In this document: positions 23,971 through 35,858 of the stretch, piece after piece
Position numbering within the stretch: the stretch's first letter is position 1
Layout of the letters: the number at the start of each line of letters is the position of its first letter
NCBI GenBank assembly: GCA_023374045.1
Contig: CM041776.1
Coordinates: forward strand, 279,619,999-279,683,998
Direction of reading: 5' to 3'
Origin: Limonium bicolor
Taxonomy: Eukaryota > Streptophyta > Magnoliopsida > Caryophyllales > Plumbaginaceae
DNA: 64,000 nt
The notes under the pieces: model-generated
The model's input: the letters and a program-made list of their open reading frames with translations, nothing else
Told to the model about the DNA's origin: nothing
Databases searched by the model: none
Position numbers and translations under genes: made by a program

Positions 23971-26198
23971 TCACCTCAAGGTCTACCAAAAATTCCTTGA
24001 AAAATTCCTAAGGTAAACTCTTGTAAGATTACTCCAAATATTATTTATAAATTCTTGTTAGAAGTCTAACAAATAGATCTCCAACATGTGTATAAGGAGG
24101 CCGAAAATACCTTCATCAAAATAGCATTTGGAGAGCTTGAATTCAAGGAGAAATCAAGTACAAGAATTGTCTTGAATTAAGAAGTAAGTATATATAATTA
24201 AGGTTTATTAAGTTTAAGGTTGATTTAAGTTTCAAACTTTGATATAAAAATTTAGTGTAACCTTTAAATAAATTAAGGCTGAGAATATATGGATTATAAT
24301 GTCAACAAAATAATTTATAACATATAAGGTAAGATTATTACCTTAAGGTATAAATATGTGTCACAAAAATTAATTAGGATACACATATATTCAAAACCGA
24401 ACTATTTAAGGATTATTTGCTCTATTTTGAGTTTATAATCATTCTAAGTCATTAGCATAATTTTTGGAAGTGTTATATGGCTTATATACAATTATATGAA
24501 TTTATTATAAGGTTTAAATCAAGTTTTAGAATCATATGGTAAATATTTATTTAAGGCCGAACATAAAATGTTTAAAATTGGTGATTTTCGAAATATATAA
24601 GCATATTAACTTATATTATAAATTTTGGGAATATTAGAATAGCTACAAGTATTTATATGGCTAGCTTAATAAGTTATGTGGTTAAAATGTAAATTTTAAA
24701 AGGTTTGGTGTAAAACCGAGAAACACATAAGTTTATTGGTATATTAATGTATTAAGTGTGAAATTAGACTATGGTCAAAATATTGACCGAAAACTTTGAG
24801 TTAAAATGATTTATGACATGAAATATTAAGTTTATAAAAGTTATGGGGTGAATATGTAATTTATAAGAGTTTAAATATAAAACAAGATTTAAATGGGGCG
24901 AATTCACATTTTGTGGAAACATAAGTGTCCACTTGGTTATTAAGGGAATTAATTATTTAAACTATAGTTTATAAGTGATTATATAAATTAGGTAAAGTTT
25001 TGGGGTTAAAATGTAATTATAAGAAATTCTAAAGCAAGCCGAAAATTAATGAGGCTAGTGGGTGATTTATAAAAGTTAAAGTGTTCAAATAATAATTACT
25101 AAATTATAGTGGTGGTTTGGTGAATTAACTATTTAAGGAAATAAAACTATGTAATATAATGTATTTTGGAGTTTAATGTAAAGTTTAAGAAATAAATGAG
25201 GTTATAATATAACCGAAAAGTATGTTGTAAATATGAGATTAAAAATATTTGTGGGTCCTATATGGATATTTAAGATATTTAGAAAAGCAAATTATGATTT
25301 AAGGATTTATGAAATTAAAACTATATGATATACAAGCACAAGTATTTTACTTGTAAGGGAAATAATATTATTTGGGGTTAGTTTGTAATTAATAAAAGAT
25401 ATGGGAATAACATGTCCATGTACGCCATGTAAATATAAATTGAGATTCATTAAGAGGTTATGCCATTTAGACAATTATATATAAATAACATAAATAATAC
25501 ATGTGTGTGAATTATATATTTTAGATTTTCAAGTAAATCAAAAGGAAATGAGAATAAGTGATTAAGGATTAAAACTATGGTTATATAGTATATAAGTTAT
25601 AAGGAATTATTGTAACCAATAAATACTATTTATGGTTAAGAGGAGAATAATAAAGAATTATAAGAATATAATGTCCATGTGTGAGATATAAATGTAGTTA
25701 AGGAATTATAAAGATGTTATGTCACCTAGACAATTAAAAATAAATAACAAATATAGTGCATGAATAAATAAGTATATATATGTATACATTAAAGGATTTG
25801 GAATAAACCACAAGGAATGACAAATAAGTTATACATCCAATCATAAGGTAATTAAAAGAAATTACCAAACAATATAAGTCTTATAAGTTAGGACTACATG
25901 TTTTGGAAATGTATAAGTACCTTAATTAATTATAAGGGAAAGAGGTTAAAAGAACTACCTAAATATAAAGGGATAAACCTCACATGAAATAACGAATATG
26001 AAATCGTTTCATGAAACAATAAAATTATTATACGAGGGTTACATAAATTAACACTCTCAGATTAATCCTATTTCTAGGATATTGTTTGACCAGACGTTGA
26101 CCGAGAACTAAACAAGTACAGTCTATGGTGAACGGTAGTGAATTCTTGCATCTACCGGATTACACCGGCTTGTGTGCTATCTGTTGTTTGAATTAACG
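23971..26198 (+). other. AT-rich non-coding middle of the long LTR unit
   Basis: Remaining sequence of the 17643-31801 unit between its two nested solo LTRs. It is strongly AT-rich, with TTATAAG- and TTAAGG-like words recurring. No ORF with family resemblance, no repeat array and no RNA gene were seen. Confidence 0.6.
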
Positions 26199-26203
26199 AC
26201 CAA

Positions 26204-29200
26204 TGAAATACCCCGAACTTAAATATAGGGATTAAAATTAATCTAATACATAATTAAGGGCCTAGTGACGCCTAAGTAATATTGGTAAGGAAAAATAAAT
26301 CCAAAAGAAATAAAGAAACGCTTAAAAAGCGGGAAAACGCTAAATAAGCGTTAAATAACCATAGGAGGTATGAAACCTTGGTTAGCGTATTGTAAGGATT
26401 CTAAAGGCTTAATTAAGTCTAAATAAATATGAGGGAACAAATCCCGAAGAAAACGGATCCTTAAAATGGATTAAAATCACTAATGAACATTAAAGCGCGT
26501 TTTTCGAGGTAACCGGGAAAACGTGTCTTTAAGCGGGTCAAATAGACTCGTAACAATTTTGGTCAACTAAATAATCATTAATAAATTTAGTGAAGCTTTA
26601 GGACCAATAAAATCAATAAAACGAGAGATTAGTAAAAACTGTCAAAAACAGGAAGTTGTGGGGTAGAAACATAAATAACACAAACTTATGTGTCCAATAA
26701 TGTAAAAAGAAAAATTCAAAACCCACATGGGTCTGTGGGCTGTCCGATTTTGGTCCCCCTCACACCTCTCTTTATTTCTCCTCTTAATTACAAACAAACA
26801 AAATAAGCAAAAGCAAAAAGTAAAACACTAAAGTAACTCCCTCACTCACATACTCTCTCTTCTATCTCATTTCCCCTCTCTCACGTGAATCCCCTCCTTC
26901 CTCTTCTCTGATTTTCTTTCTTTTCTCCATTGCAAACCGATGGCCATGGAGAAGTAGAGAAACCCACACAAAGTACCATCTTCCCTCCTTTGTAACTCTC
27001 TCCAAACTCTTCCAAAAATTATAAAAATACCACCATTGTAATCCTCTCACCAAGAGCCACATTTTCATCCTTCCAAAATTCGAAAACAACGATTTTCTTT
27101 TTTATGGGTATACCCCATTTGGAGCCTCAAGACCACCATTAGAGCCACCTTGTTCTCCTTGTTCTTTTGAGGTAAAAACCTTCTTGAAACTCCTTCATTT
27201 TTCTTGTCTTATAGGCAAAACAAATTAAAGCTAAAACCTTTGTTGGTTCTCTTGTGTATCTAGCCGATTTTGGCTTATTGGTGGAGTTGGAAACCTTGTT
27301 CTTGAACCACTCCAAACAGCACTTGCACTCTTGGAAGGTAATATAAATCCTAAACCCTAAAATCCATATTAGAACCTACATAATGATTAAGGTTAGTCCT
27401 AGTATTGAAATGGTGTATTGAAATGTATATATGTAAATGGTTGTAGTGTTAGAGGAATTGAGATTACAAAACCGGTAGAGAGAGAAGGAAGGAAGGAGAA
27501 GGAAGAACAAAGGAAGTCTAGAAGGAAAACAAGGTAAAGGATGCTCATTGTGTAACCTTGTACATATTTGTATATGCAACAGATTTTAGAAATAAAAAGG
27601 TGTATTATAAATGGTAATCTGTAGTAGAGTAATGTGTAGGAGGATATAAGTATTTTGAAGCTTTAAAAGGTGTGTGAAACTTATTGAAAACAGATTGGGA
27701 TTGAGTTGTTGAGTGCAGGAAATTTTAGTGTTGTTTTGGTATTGGTATTATGTATGGGAGCTTGTATCTGTTTATTGTTTATAAACAGGTGAGATGATAA
27801 TAATGTGAGTAAAACAATGTGGTGAGTGTATAAAATTATAGGGGAGACTATGGCAAAATTTGCCTAGGATTAGAACACTTAGAGAATTTAAAACTAGGTG
27901 ACTAATGAGAGTGTGTAGCAAATTTTGATAGAGAAAGATAAAGGAGTAGATTGGGAGAGATAGATAACGTATAGTGGTGTACTTGGAACTCTATAAAGGA
28001 CATTAGAAGAGGTGGTTAGAGAAGGGGAGAGTAAGTGTCAAAATCTGTAGCAAAGAGGTATTAGATTGCATTGTAGAACTAAGAAGAAGTGGTGTGCAAG
28101 ATTTGGTAAAATGGATGTTGGACTTGGGTATAGATGGTACAATTGCTTGGAAATGAATTGGCTTGGTAAGAGGATGTATTTGGGATGCTAGGAGTGACAT
28201 TGATAGAGGAAGTTTTGAGTGGTAGAAGTTGCAACAAAAAATCTGTAGCAAAGGTAAAACAAAACTGTTACATTGGTTGGAAAAGAAGTGAGGAATTTGT
28301 GTAAGATTGATTGATGGATTTAGTAAGGAGTTTGGTGGATGAACTAAGGTGTATTAGGAGGTTTAATTAGTGTCATAACATGTGGGATTAAGTGTAGGAA
28401 CAATGGGGAAGTAATGGGTAAAGAGGGGACTGAAAACAGAAATAAAAATGCAAATACTGGGCCGGACCGAACTTGCGACCGGACTTGCAAGTTCGGTCGA
28501 GCCCAGATTTACAAAGACGGGAAAGCTTCTGGAATCGACCGGACTTGCGACCGGACTTGCAAGTTCGGTCGGACCAGAAAAATTTTCCCGTCTGTAACCT
28601 ACTGGAATCGACCGGACTTGCGACCGGACATGCAAGTTCGGTCGGCCAGAAAAATTCCCGTCTGTAACCTACTGGAATCGACCGGACTTGCGACCGGACA
28701 TGCAAGTTCGGTCGGCCAGAAAAATTCCCATAATGCAAGCTACTGGAATGGACCGAACTTGCGACCGGACTTGCAAGTTCGGTCGAGCCAGGAAATTTCC
28801 CGCACTGGTAGCTACTGGAATGGACCGGACTTGCAAGGTCGGTCGCAAGTCCGGTCCAGTCAAAAAAAAAAATTATTATTTCAATTAAATAATAATTATA
28901 TTTATATATATATATTATATGTATACCCACATATATATATAAATGTACATGTATGAAAGCATGCTAATAGTAAGTAAGAAAATAAAACTTAAGGTAATGA
29001 ACATAAGTAAGTAATGTGTAAGTGTAGGAAGCATAAGGACTTAGTAAGTATGAATTAGTAAACATAGTAAGAGCAATTGAGTTAAGATAATGATAGTTAG
29101 ATTTAATCATTCGATTGCATGTATATAATAGGAATTGATTTGTGAACACCGGGGGAACGATGGGATACAAGTACAATGGTGAAAGGTATGATTTCTTCAT

Positions 29201-30550
29201 GCCCTGTATCCTAATCTGGTTACCCCGATTTGTGTGCTTATTTGACCACCTAAATAAGATAAATGCATGAATCGGACTATATTGCACTTGCCTGTGCTTG
29301 ACTTATGTTGTGCTTGATATTTATTGTCTTGAGCACTAGTTTGTATAATTCATGAAATATAGGAATTATGATGAATGGCATTCGAACCTCGTACTGTACT
29401 TGTGTAATGTATTGTACCTCGTATGAATGTGTATATATATGTATAGTATTTTTGTGGCTTGGACGTTGACTTGTGCTAATTCCTAACTATCTAACTCTTA
29501 ACTTAAGTGAGTAAATTGGAATGAGTACAAGTCCGATATAGCTTCGGCCACGCGTGAGGATGCGGAGTCACAAGAGGTTGGCTGCAATTCCTGACTCTTA
29601 AACTGGTCCGCGGCCCAAATCCCTTAAATGGGTAGCATCCCGGATTAGTGAGTCAAGTAAATCCCGGAGGCGGGACGGTGTAGTCCCCAGGGCCGGAGGT
29701 CCCGACGACTTAACTTGAGTAAGGGTAAGAGTAATTAAGTATGGATCCGTGAGTATGAGTATGAGTATGTATGCGTATGTATGAAGTAACGAGTAAAAGA
29801 GTAATCTCCACCCGATTAACCCGGGTGGACCAATGAAGCTAACAAGTATCGTATACTGTGTATGTAATGAGTATGTGTATTCGGAAAAGGTAAGTACGTA
29901 TTGAATGGTTTATGTTGTACTCTTGTGTAATGTAGTGTATGTATGTATGTCTTGCGTAAGTATTGTTGTATTGTGTATAAGAGCATGTATGCATGTATGC
30001 TTGTATGAAAATGAACCGCATGTATTCGACCAAGTGGTCGGCGTACCCTCACTAGTACGCGGGGTATGCGGTTATCATGCTCGGCGAAAGCTGACCCCTT
30101 CGGGGGACATTTTTTAGTGTGCAGGTACCCGAAACAAATATGGTCAAGGAAGAGACCGGAGGCACACCCTGGTATTTGGAAGTAAGTAGCGTGTGAGGAA
30201 CGGGTAGTAAGTAGTCTCTTAGTGAGTATGTATGAACTTTGAAGAGATAGTACATTGTATAAGGACCTTTGTAAACTCGGTATGTAGATTATATTGTATT
30301 GTACTTGGAGTATTGTATTGAATGAAGATTGTAGTAGTATTTGGTAAACGGAGAATGTATTGTAGGCTTGTAGTACTCGGGATTCCGGTCCATCAGACCG
30401 ATGCTGTATGTAGAGGTAGTAGCCTTGTTAGTCACGTGGGTGACTAACGGCATTGTATCACCCATTGTATGTAAGTATATTTCCGCTGCGTGTATCTGAT
30501 ATGTATGGAGATTGGACGGTAAGCACTGTACTAATGGTAGGGGTGTTACA
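26204..30550 (+). mobile_element. Solo LTR 2 (plus orientation, 4347 bp)
   Basis: Runs TGAAATACCCCGAAC to GGGGTGTTACA with ACCAA at 26199-26203 and 30551-30555. There is no internal region, so it is a solo LTR. It shares blocks with the gypsy-4 LTR, such as the GATCCGGAGTC-like stretch near 29560 (GGCCACGCGTGAGGATGCGGAGTCACAAGAGG in gypsy-4 antisense near 41270) and the terminal 200 bp. It contains a 71 bp tandem array followed by a TATATA-rich stretch. Confidence 0.9.
28462..28860 (+). repeat. About 71 bp tandem array with GACCGGACTTGC..GCAAGTTCGGTC hairpins
   Basis: Unit starts (GGAATCGACCGGAC) fall at about 28531, 28604, 28674, 28745 and 28817, spacing 70-73 bp, with a further partial unit upstream. 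Each holds inverted GACCGGACTTGC / GCAAGTTCGGTC arms. The array is free of stops on both strands, giving two overlapping about 180-codon ORFs (28388-28930 minus, 28414-28956 plus) that are artefacts. A TATATA-rich stretch follows at 28895-28945. Confidence 0.9.
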
Positions 30551-30920
30551 ACCAAGATGATTATATGTAAAATGTGGCATTACTCTTGTGCACTGTTGTG
30601 TTATTCTATGTGCGTGATGTTGCTAACTGTAACGTGTAGTCCCACGCATACAACACTACATTACCAGTGGATTAAATACCTACGCTTTATTATACTGAGA
30701 ACTTGTACTCAAGTTTCTCACTAACTTCACGTTATAACAAACGTCGTTGCCCTAAATGTGACAACCGACAATACACATTATGTTCTTGATTATCGTCCTT
30801 GAGTGACATTTAACAATTCTATACTACGAGAACGAGGAGCCCAGTTGGAGCTAGCCATGCATGCTACAGGAGTTGTACCTGTCTCAGGTCGTCTCCTATT
30901 CAATTTACGTCGCGACGGAA

Positions 30921-31124
30921 CATTTCAGTGGAGAGGAGGACTTTATTCCTCTCGAGGGTTCTATTTCCCATCAGTTCAGTGGAGAGGAAGACTTTATTCC
31001 TCTCGAGGGTTCTATTTCCCATCAGTTCAGTGGAGAGGAAGACTTTATTCCTCTCGAGGGTTCTATTTCCCATCAGTTCAGTGGAGAGGAAGACTTCATT
31101 CCTCTCGAGGGTTCGATTCCCATT
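30921..31124 (+). repeat. 51 bp minisatellite, four copies
   Basis: Four nearly identical 51 bp units contain AGAGGAAGACTTTATTCCTCT, an inverted repeat with 7 bp arms. Since 51 is a multiple of three, all three plus frames stay open and each encodes a 17-residue repeat (for example QFSGEEDFIPLEGSISH). No upstream coding context exists, so coding is unlikely. Confidence 0.85.
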
Positions 31125-31806
31125 TTCTCAGTACAGGAGTTAACTACGTTATCTTCTGAGGGACCAATTGCCCAACCTTTCTCTATAACGAGGTCACTGT
31201 ACCTCCACTATATTGATATGCTTTTATACATCTGTCAGTCCCACTGTGTGGACCCGACAACTATCGAATGATTTCAGTTCATCTAACTGACCTTCTGCAG
31301 TCTCGTTCTGTGTGACATTGTTCCTTGTATGGATGCTTGTTATGATTATGTTATGATGCTTATTTACAGCTTTATAAAAATGACTTGCATGTATTCGACA
31401 AAATAGTTGTTGTGGCCCAATAGCTTGTGGGCTGCACGATTTCATACCGGCAAATTATTTTGCTGAGCCGTTTCATGGCTAAACAATTCCAGGTACCTGA
31501 AGAATGAAGAGATCACCGACCGAGTGTAGATGGGGTAGAATTAAGACAGGGGTTTACTACCACCGGTGTCATCTTACAGTACTGTATTTCTATTATTGAC
31601 TTTTGTTATTTTGAGAGTTTGTATTCAGCGCTCAGACCGCATCATTTGTAAGTTATATGGAAGTTAGTCTTGTTAGTCATATGGGTGACTAGCGGCGTTG
31701 TAGCACCACCCGTTGTTATTTATATATTTTCCGTTGCATTTCTAGCTATTTCTGGGAGCTATCATCGTATAGGTTATTGGATTTCGGGTTGGGGTGTTAC
31801 AAAAAT

Positions 31807-32310
31807 GGCAGTCTATCTCTATATGTTTTGTCCGTTCATGAGAAACGGGGTTTCTAGCTATATGTATGGCGGCTAAGTTATCACATTTCAATGGTATGGG
31901 GTTAATATCCTTAATGCCAATTTCATTTAGGAGACGACTTAACCAGCTTAGTTCCCCTGTGACCTGTCGCATAGCCTTATATTCTGCTTCAGCTGAAGAT
32001 AGGGCTATGGTGGTCTGTTTCTTTGATTTTCAACTTATAGGGGAACCACCTAAGATGATGTAATATCCAGAAACGGATTTTATTGTGATTGGGCAAGAAG
32101 CCCAATCCGAATCACAGTAGGCTTCTAGATCATAGGTTGAGTTCTTGTTGAAATGAAGACCAAATCCCGAAGTTCCCTTCACATAGGATAGAGTGTGGTA
32201 AGCTGCCTTTAAGTGGGCGGAAGTTGGACCTTGGAGGAATTGGCTCAAGAATTGAACTGCATAACATATATCGGGTCTCGTGTTCGTTAGGAAATTCAAT
32301 TTGCCCACGA
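31807..32310 (-). pseudogene. Copia-2 RT C-terminal edge and RNase H
   Basis: On the minus strand: GKLNFLTNTRPDICYAVQFLSQFLQ, ALHTL-like LSYVKGTSGFGLHF, AYCDSDWASCP and SGYYIILGG, then TTIALSSAEAEY-like, ELSWLSRLLNEIGI, CDNLAAIHIARNPVSHERTKHIEID. Only the RT edge is left; the catalytic YVDD region and all upstream palm motifs are absent. The frame is cut at 31806 by the long LTR unit and continues at 17642. Confidence 0.92.
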
Positions 32311-32315
32311 GACAT

Positions 32316-33361
32316 CTATATGTCGTTGGATTTTTCTAGTTTGGACCCTGTGTCCTCGTAGAGTTTTTGATTGAGAGGTAGAGGGGAGAAGAAGATGTCT
32401 GAGTTGTTTTGGTCTTTGTCTAGAGACTCGATCCATTCTTTGTTCTTCAAAGGGTAAATACTTTCGAAAAAGGTGATGTCACGAGTTATCTTTAAATCTT
32501 TTTCCTTTAAAGTTAGGACCTTGTAACCTTTCGTGTTGTTAGGGTTTCCCACATATATCCCAATAGAGGCTCTAGGATCTAGTTTTCCTTTGCTTGGGCT
32601 AGTATTGGTTACATAGCAAAGGCACCCGAAACTTCTGATTTCATTGAATTCGGGTTTCTTACCATGGAGTTTTTCGAAAGGGGTTAAATCATTAATGGGT
32701 TGGCTTGGCATTCTATTTATCAAGTAAGTAGCATGATGGACACAAAAATCCCAATATTGTTCATGTAGGCCTGACTGAAAGAGGAGAGCTCTAGCAACAT
32801 TCATGATGTGCCCTTGCTTTCTTTCCACAACACTGTTCTGTTGGGGTGTGTGAGAACAACTCGTTTGATGGATAATGCCCTTTTTGGAGAAAAAATCTGC
32901 TCCTTTTTGGGACTTGCCCAATTCTTGGGCATTATCACTTCGAATGATTTTGATGCGTTTACCCATTTGTGTTTCAATTAAGTTGGTGAATGTTTTTATT
33001 TTTTCCATAGCTTCATATTTGAGTTTGAGCAAAGTAACCCATGTTCCACGAGTATAATCATCAACGAAGGTGAGGAAATACCTATAACCACCTAAAGCTT
33101 CTATCCTCTAAGGACCACAAACATCTACATGCAGGAGATCAAAAGGCTGTTCTGTTTTAATATCAGATTTTGGAAATTTTAAGCGTTTCGATTTGGCCAT
33201 GTAGCAAACAGTGCATGGTATATGGTTTCTAGATGTTTGGGTATGTTCACATGTATTATTTTCTTCATTTTAGCTAATGACATGTGTCCTAAACTATGGT
33301 GCCATAGCATAAAGTCATCAGCAAAATTGACCCGTGAGGGTTGCACATCAGAAACCAACAT
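32316..33361 (-). pseudogene. Copia-2 integrase with pre-integrase zinc finger
   Basis: The GAG-pre-integrase motif (LWHHSLGHMSLAKMKKI) is at about 33230-33330. The catalytic core is one open frame of 238 codons from 33032: IKIIRSDNAQEL (second Asp), QTSCSHTPQQNSVVERKQGHIMN (catalytic Glu), FCVHHATYLINRMPS, FEKLHGKKPEFNEIRSFGCLCYV, DPRASIGIYVGNPNNTKGYKV. The stretch with the first Asp (about 33040-33160) is broken. It ends with SNDI at 32316 and abuts RNase H sequence, the scar of a deletion that removed RT. Confidence 0.92.
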
Positions 33362-35000
33362 ATAGATTCATTTACTTTGCGCAACAGAAAATCAGACAAG
33401 TTGTTTACATTCACTACATATAGGCCACTAATGTGTCTTCCAATCTGAACAGAAATGCTCCTCCTAGAGTCCTGCATGATGCAATGGCTTTCATGGAACA
33501 TGATGGAAACTTTTAAATCTGAAATCAACCTAGATACAGACATAATATTGAACTGGAAAGAAGGAACATACAATATGTTTCGCAAGACAGTTTTTCCATC
33601 AAGAGATAAATTCCCAACAGAGGCAACACATTTTCTGTTGCCATCTGGTAACATAATATTTTTCTGTATATCAAAATCCAAGCATCCTGACAACAATTCT
33701 TTGTTTCCACTCACATGTTCAGTGGCCCGGAATCAAGAATCCACAGTTGTTTTAAATCACAGTTCACAGAAGTACCATAAAGATTAAGACGCGGACACGG
33801 AGAATAGTTGAAATCGGTTATGAAATTACCTGTGAAGTCTCCAAAACTCGACTGGCTTGTGGATGCGCTGGTGTCTTTCTGCTTCTGGAGGAAGGCTACA
33901 AGCTGTTGCAGTTGGTCGGGAGCAAGGCCGCGCACGGAGATTCGTGAGTAGCATCCCCGTTTTCCACCGCCGTCGACAACGACAGATCCACCTTCCCTTC
34001 TTGTTTCTTCTTTGTTGCATCAGTGGGGAAACCGATTAGCCACCAGCAGTCGTTTCGACTGTGACCTAGTTTCCCACAATTTGAGCATTTAATCCCATCC
34101 TTCTTGACACCGGTAGTTGGAGTAGGCGAGCTTCTTTTGTTTTGATTCTTGAAATTCATCCCGTTGTTGTTGGATTTCTGCCTCCCAAAACTGTGATTAG
34201 CTGTCGTTTTGACGGCTAGGGCAACGGAGTGTTCCGAGTCTTCTCCAGATTCAAGATTCTCTTTTTTTGTTCATCTTGAATTATGAGAGAAAAAAATCTC
34301 TTCTAGTGTGGGTAACTGGCTCATGGCGAGAATTTGTGCGCGAAGGTAAGTGTAGTTTTTCTTCAACCCCCCAACAAAAATGTATCGTCTCTTCGGATCT
34401 CAATTTCTTCTGGTTTTCTCGCTGGACTTACATGAGGAACAGCAAGAACATTCATCAATCGGCTTCGCTAACTCGTATTGAGCCCATACCTCTCGGGATT
34501 TCATAAAATAGTCTGTGATGGAATCCTGCCCTTGTTTGAGATTTGCGATCTGAATCTTGAGATGATGGAGAGTCGCAAAATTTTTCTTTTCAAACCTTTT
34601 ACATAACCAGTCCCAGATTTGTTTGGGATCACTGGTATACATGACACTACGGCCGATGTTTGGTGAGAGGAGGATATAATCCAGGTAACAACAAGACTTC
34701 TTGCGCGCTTCCATGCCGCCAGTCGAATGGTGTTGCTGCTCTCCGGTTGAGTGATTGAGCCATCGATGAAACCGATTTTGTTTTTAGCGGTCAATGCTTC
34801 CTGCATCGACCATTTCCAACCTAAGAACCCTTCTCCAGTGAATTTGGGAACAAGAGATTGCCCAGTCTGCTCCGTATTGGGGACGAAGAGTGGGTCACTT
34901 GGATCAATTGTGGAAGTGTTGTCGCCGTGAAGTTCTCCGGCTTCTTGCCTAGTGGATCGGTCATCGCTTTCTTTGGTGTAGAGATAAGTGCTCTGGTACC
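33362..35000 (-). pseudogene. Copia-2 gag and protease
   Basis: Gag starts near 34960 on the minus strand (DPSDPLFVPN, FTGEGFLGWKWSMQEAL). It shifts frame near 34715 into DPKQIWDWLCKRFEKKN, LKIQIANLKQGQDSITDYF and WAQYELAKPI. A CCHC knuckle (CSNCGKLGHSRNDC) is at about 34045-34090. The protease region has WILDSGPLNM at about 33720 where copia elements have DSGATDHM, so the active site is damaged, followed by LPDGNRKCVASVGNLSL and VLRNILYVPSFQFNIMSVSRL. At least three frameshifts separate these parts. Confidence 0.88.
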
Positions 35001-35001
35001 A
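34991..35001 (-). other. Copia-2 primer-binding site
   Basis: The minus strand reads TGGTACCAGAG directly after the 5' LTR, one base from the usual tRNA-iMet complement TGGTATCAGAG. Confidence 0.85.
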
Positions 35002-35241
35002 TGTAAAACCTTGCAATCGTGCAAGGGTAATTTTCATTGAAACAGAGAGCAAAATATGTCTCTCGTGTGTATTACAGAATTGTCAACTAGGTCATATCTG
35101 GGCTAGTGACTGGGTTTTATGTATAAGATGGCGGTCCAATATATTAGAAGCATTGGACCGGCAGAAAACAATTACATAGAAAACACCTATAATACATACT
35201 ATAAACGTGCATATCAATATAGCCTAGATACAAGTCTAATA
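35002..35241 (-). repeat. Copia-2 5' LTR (240 bp)
   Basis: Nearly identical to 17028-17269. GTTGG follows at 35242-35246. Confidence 0.93.
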
Positions 35242-35565
35242 GTTGGCGATGGAGAGTTCTTAAAGGATCCTCCTGTATATAAGAGACTTGTTGGCAAGTT
35301 GAATTATCTTTCCAATATCTGACCTGATATCAATTTCACTGTTCAAGTTCTAGGTCAGTTCATGCAGAGACCTCGAGACACTCATATGAAAGCCGCTCTT
35401 CATGCATTACGTTATGTTAAAGGTACAATGAATTATGACATAGTGTTGAACAAAACTGACAATGTGAAAGTGAAGCTCACAACTTATTATGATTCTGATT
35501 GGGCAGCCTGTCCGGACACTCGCAGATTTGTTTCCGAATTTTATATTTTCTTGGGGATATTGTAT
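35242..35565 (+). pseudogene. Copia-1 RT end and RNase H start
   Basis: Continues copia-1 from 17027: GDGEFLKDPPVYKRLVGKLNYL, DINFTVQVLGQFMQRPRDTHMKAALHALRYVKGT and YYDSDWAACPDTRRF. A TGA interrupts after LSNI (35320). Similarity fades at about 35565, the 3' limit of recognisable copia-1. The 293 bp to 35858 show nothing beyond possible 3' flank of the next gene. Confidence 0.9.
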
Positions 35566-35858
35566 AACATAACAGTTTCATCAATACAGAAGCGACTCTG
35601 TCAATCTTTTTGTTGTTTCTACACATACAATGCTTCATATTTCATTATATAAATACGAAAAACAGAGACAATAACATAAAAGTAAGATTTAAATGAATGT
35701 TGATCGATTAATAATGAGGTTCTTACATACAATAGACCTATTTAACTAAAATCAAGTATGTACAATGAATGAAATTAAATGGTAAATTACAACTTGTATA
35801 AGTGGATAATTCATTCATACACAAATATATTTTCCTGCTTATGGCTAGCTGGTGATTT

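Larger units (their letters stand above)
17643..31801 (+). mobile_element. Long TGAAATACCCC..GGTGTTACA LTR unit, probable solo LTR with two nested solo LTRs
   Basis: Starts TGAAATACCCC, ends GGGGTGTTACA and is flanked by AAAAT (17638-17642 and 31802-31806) inside the copia-2 RNase H. Subtracting the two nested LTRs and their duplications leaves about 6.0 kb. Its last 400 bp resemble the end of 26204-30550 (CATGTATTCGAC, GTTAGTCA.GTGGGTGACTA), so it belongs to the same broad LTR family. No gag or pol motif is visible. It is longer than its relatives (3.8-4.3 kb) and may contain further unresolved insertions. Confidence 0.7.
17028..35241 (-). mobile_element. Copia-2: minus-strand Ty1/copia element with internal deletion
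   Basis: Two about 241 bp LTRs (17028-17269 and 35002-35241) enclose it, flanked by GTTGG (17023-17027 and 35242-35246). On the minus strand the order is 5' LTR, primer-binding site, gag, protease, integrase and RNase H, then a 14.2 kb insertion, the end of RNase H, the polypurine tract and the 3' LTR. The RT catalytic domain is missing. The LTRs differ at about 8 positions plus a 2 bp indel (roughly 96-97 % identity by eye), so insertion is fairly recent. Confidence 0.93.
1..35565 (+). mobile_element. Copia-1: old Ty1/copia retrotransposon fragment, host of the nested insertions
   Basis: The copia coding sequence appears in three pieces: 1-196 (integrase), 15865-17027 (end of integrase plus reverse transcriptase) and 35242-35565 (end of reverse transcriptase and start of RNase H). 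They read as one element once the two large insertions (197-15864 and 17028-35241) and their 5 bp target duplications are removed. The 5' part lies before the window. The 3' part is lost near 35565, where recognisable coding stops and no LTR follows. Stops and frameshifts occur throughout, so it is dead. The outer limits are uncertain. Confidence 0.85.

Noticed and set aside
28388..28956. Two overlapping about 180-codon ORFs on opposite strands
   Set aside because: Both lie in the 71 bp hairpin array, which lacks stop codons by composition. Protein repeats simply follow the DNA repeat and there is no domain or start context.
30803..31271. Repeat proteins from the 51 bp minisatellite
   Set aside because: All three frames are open, so openness is no evidence of coding. 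No upstream exon or domain.
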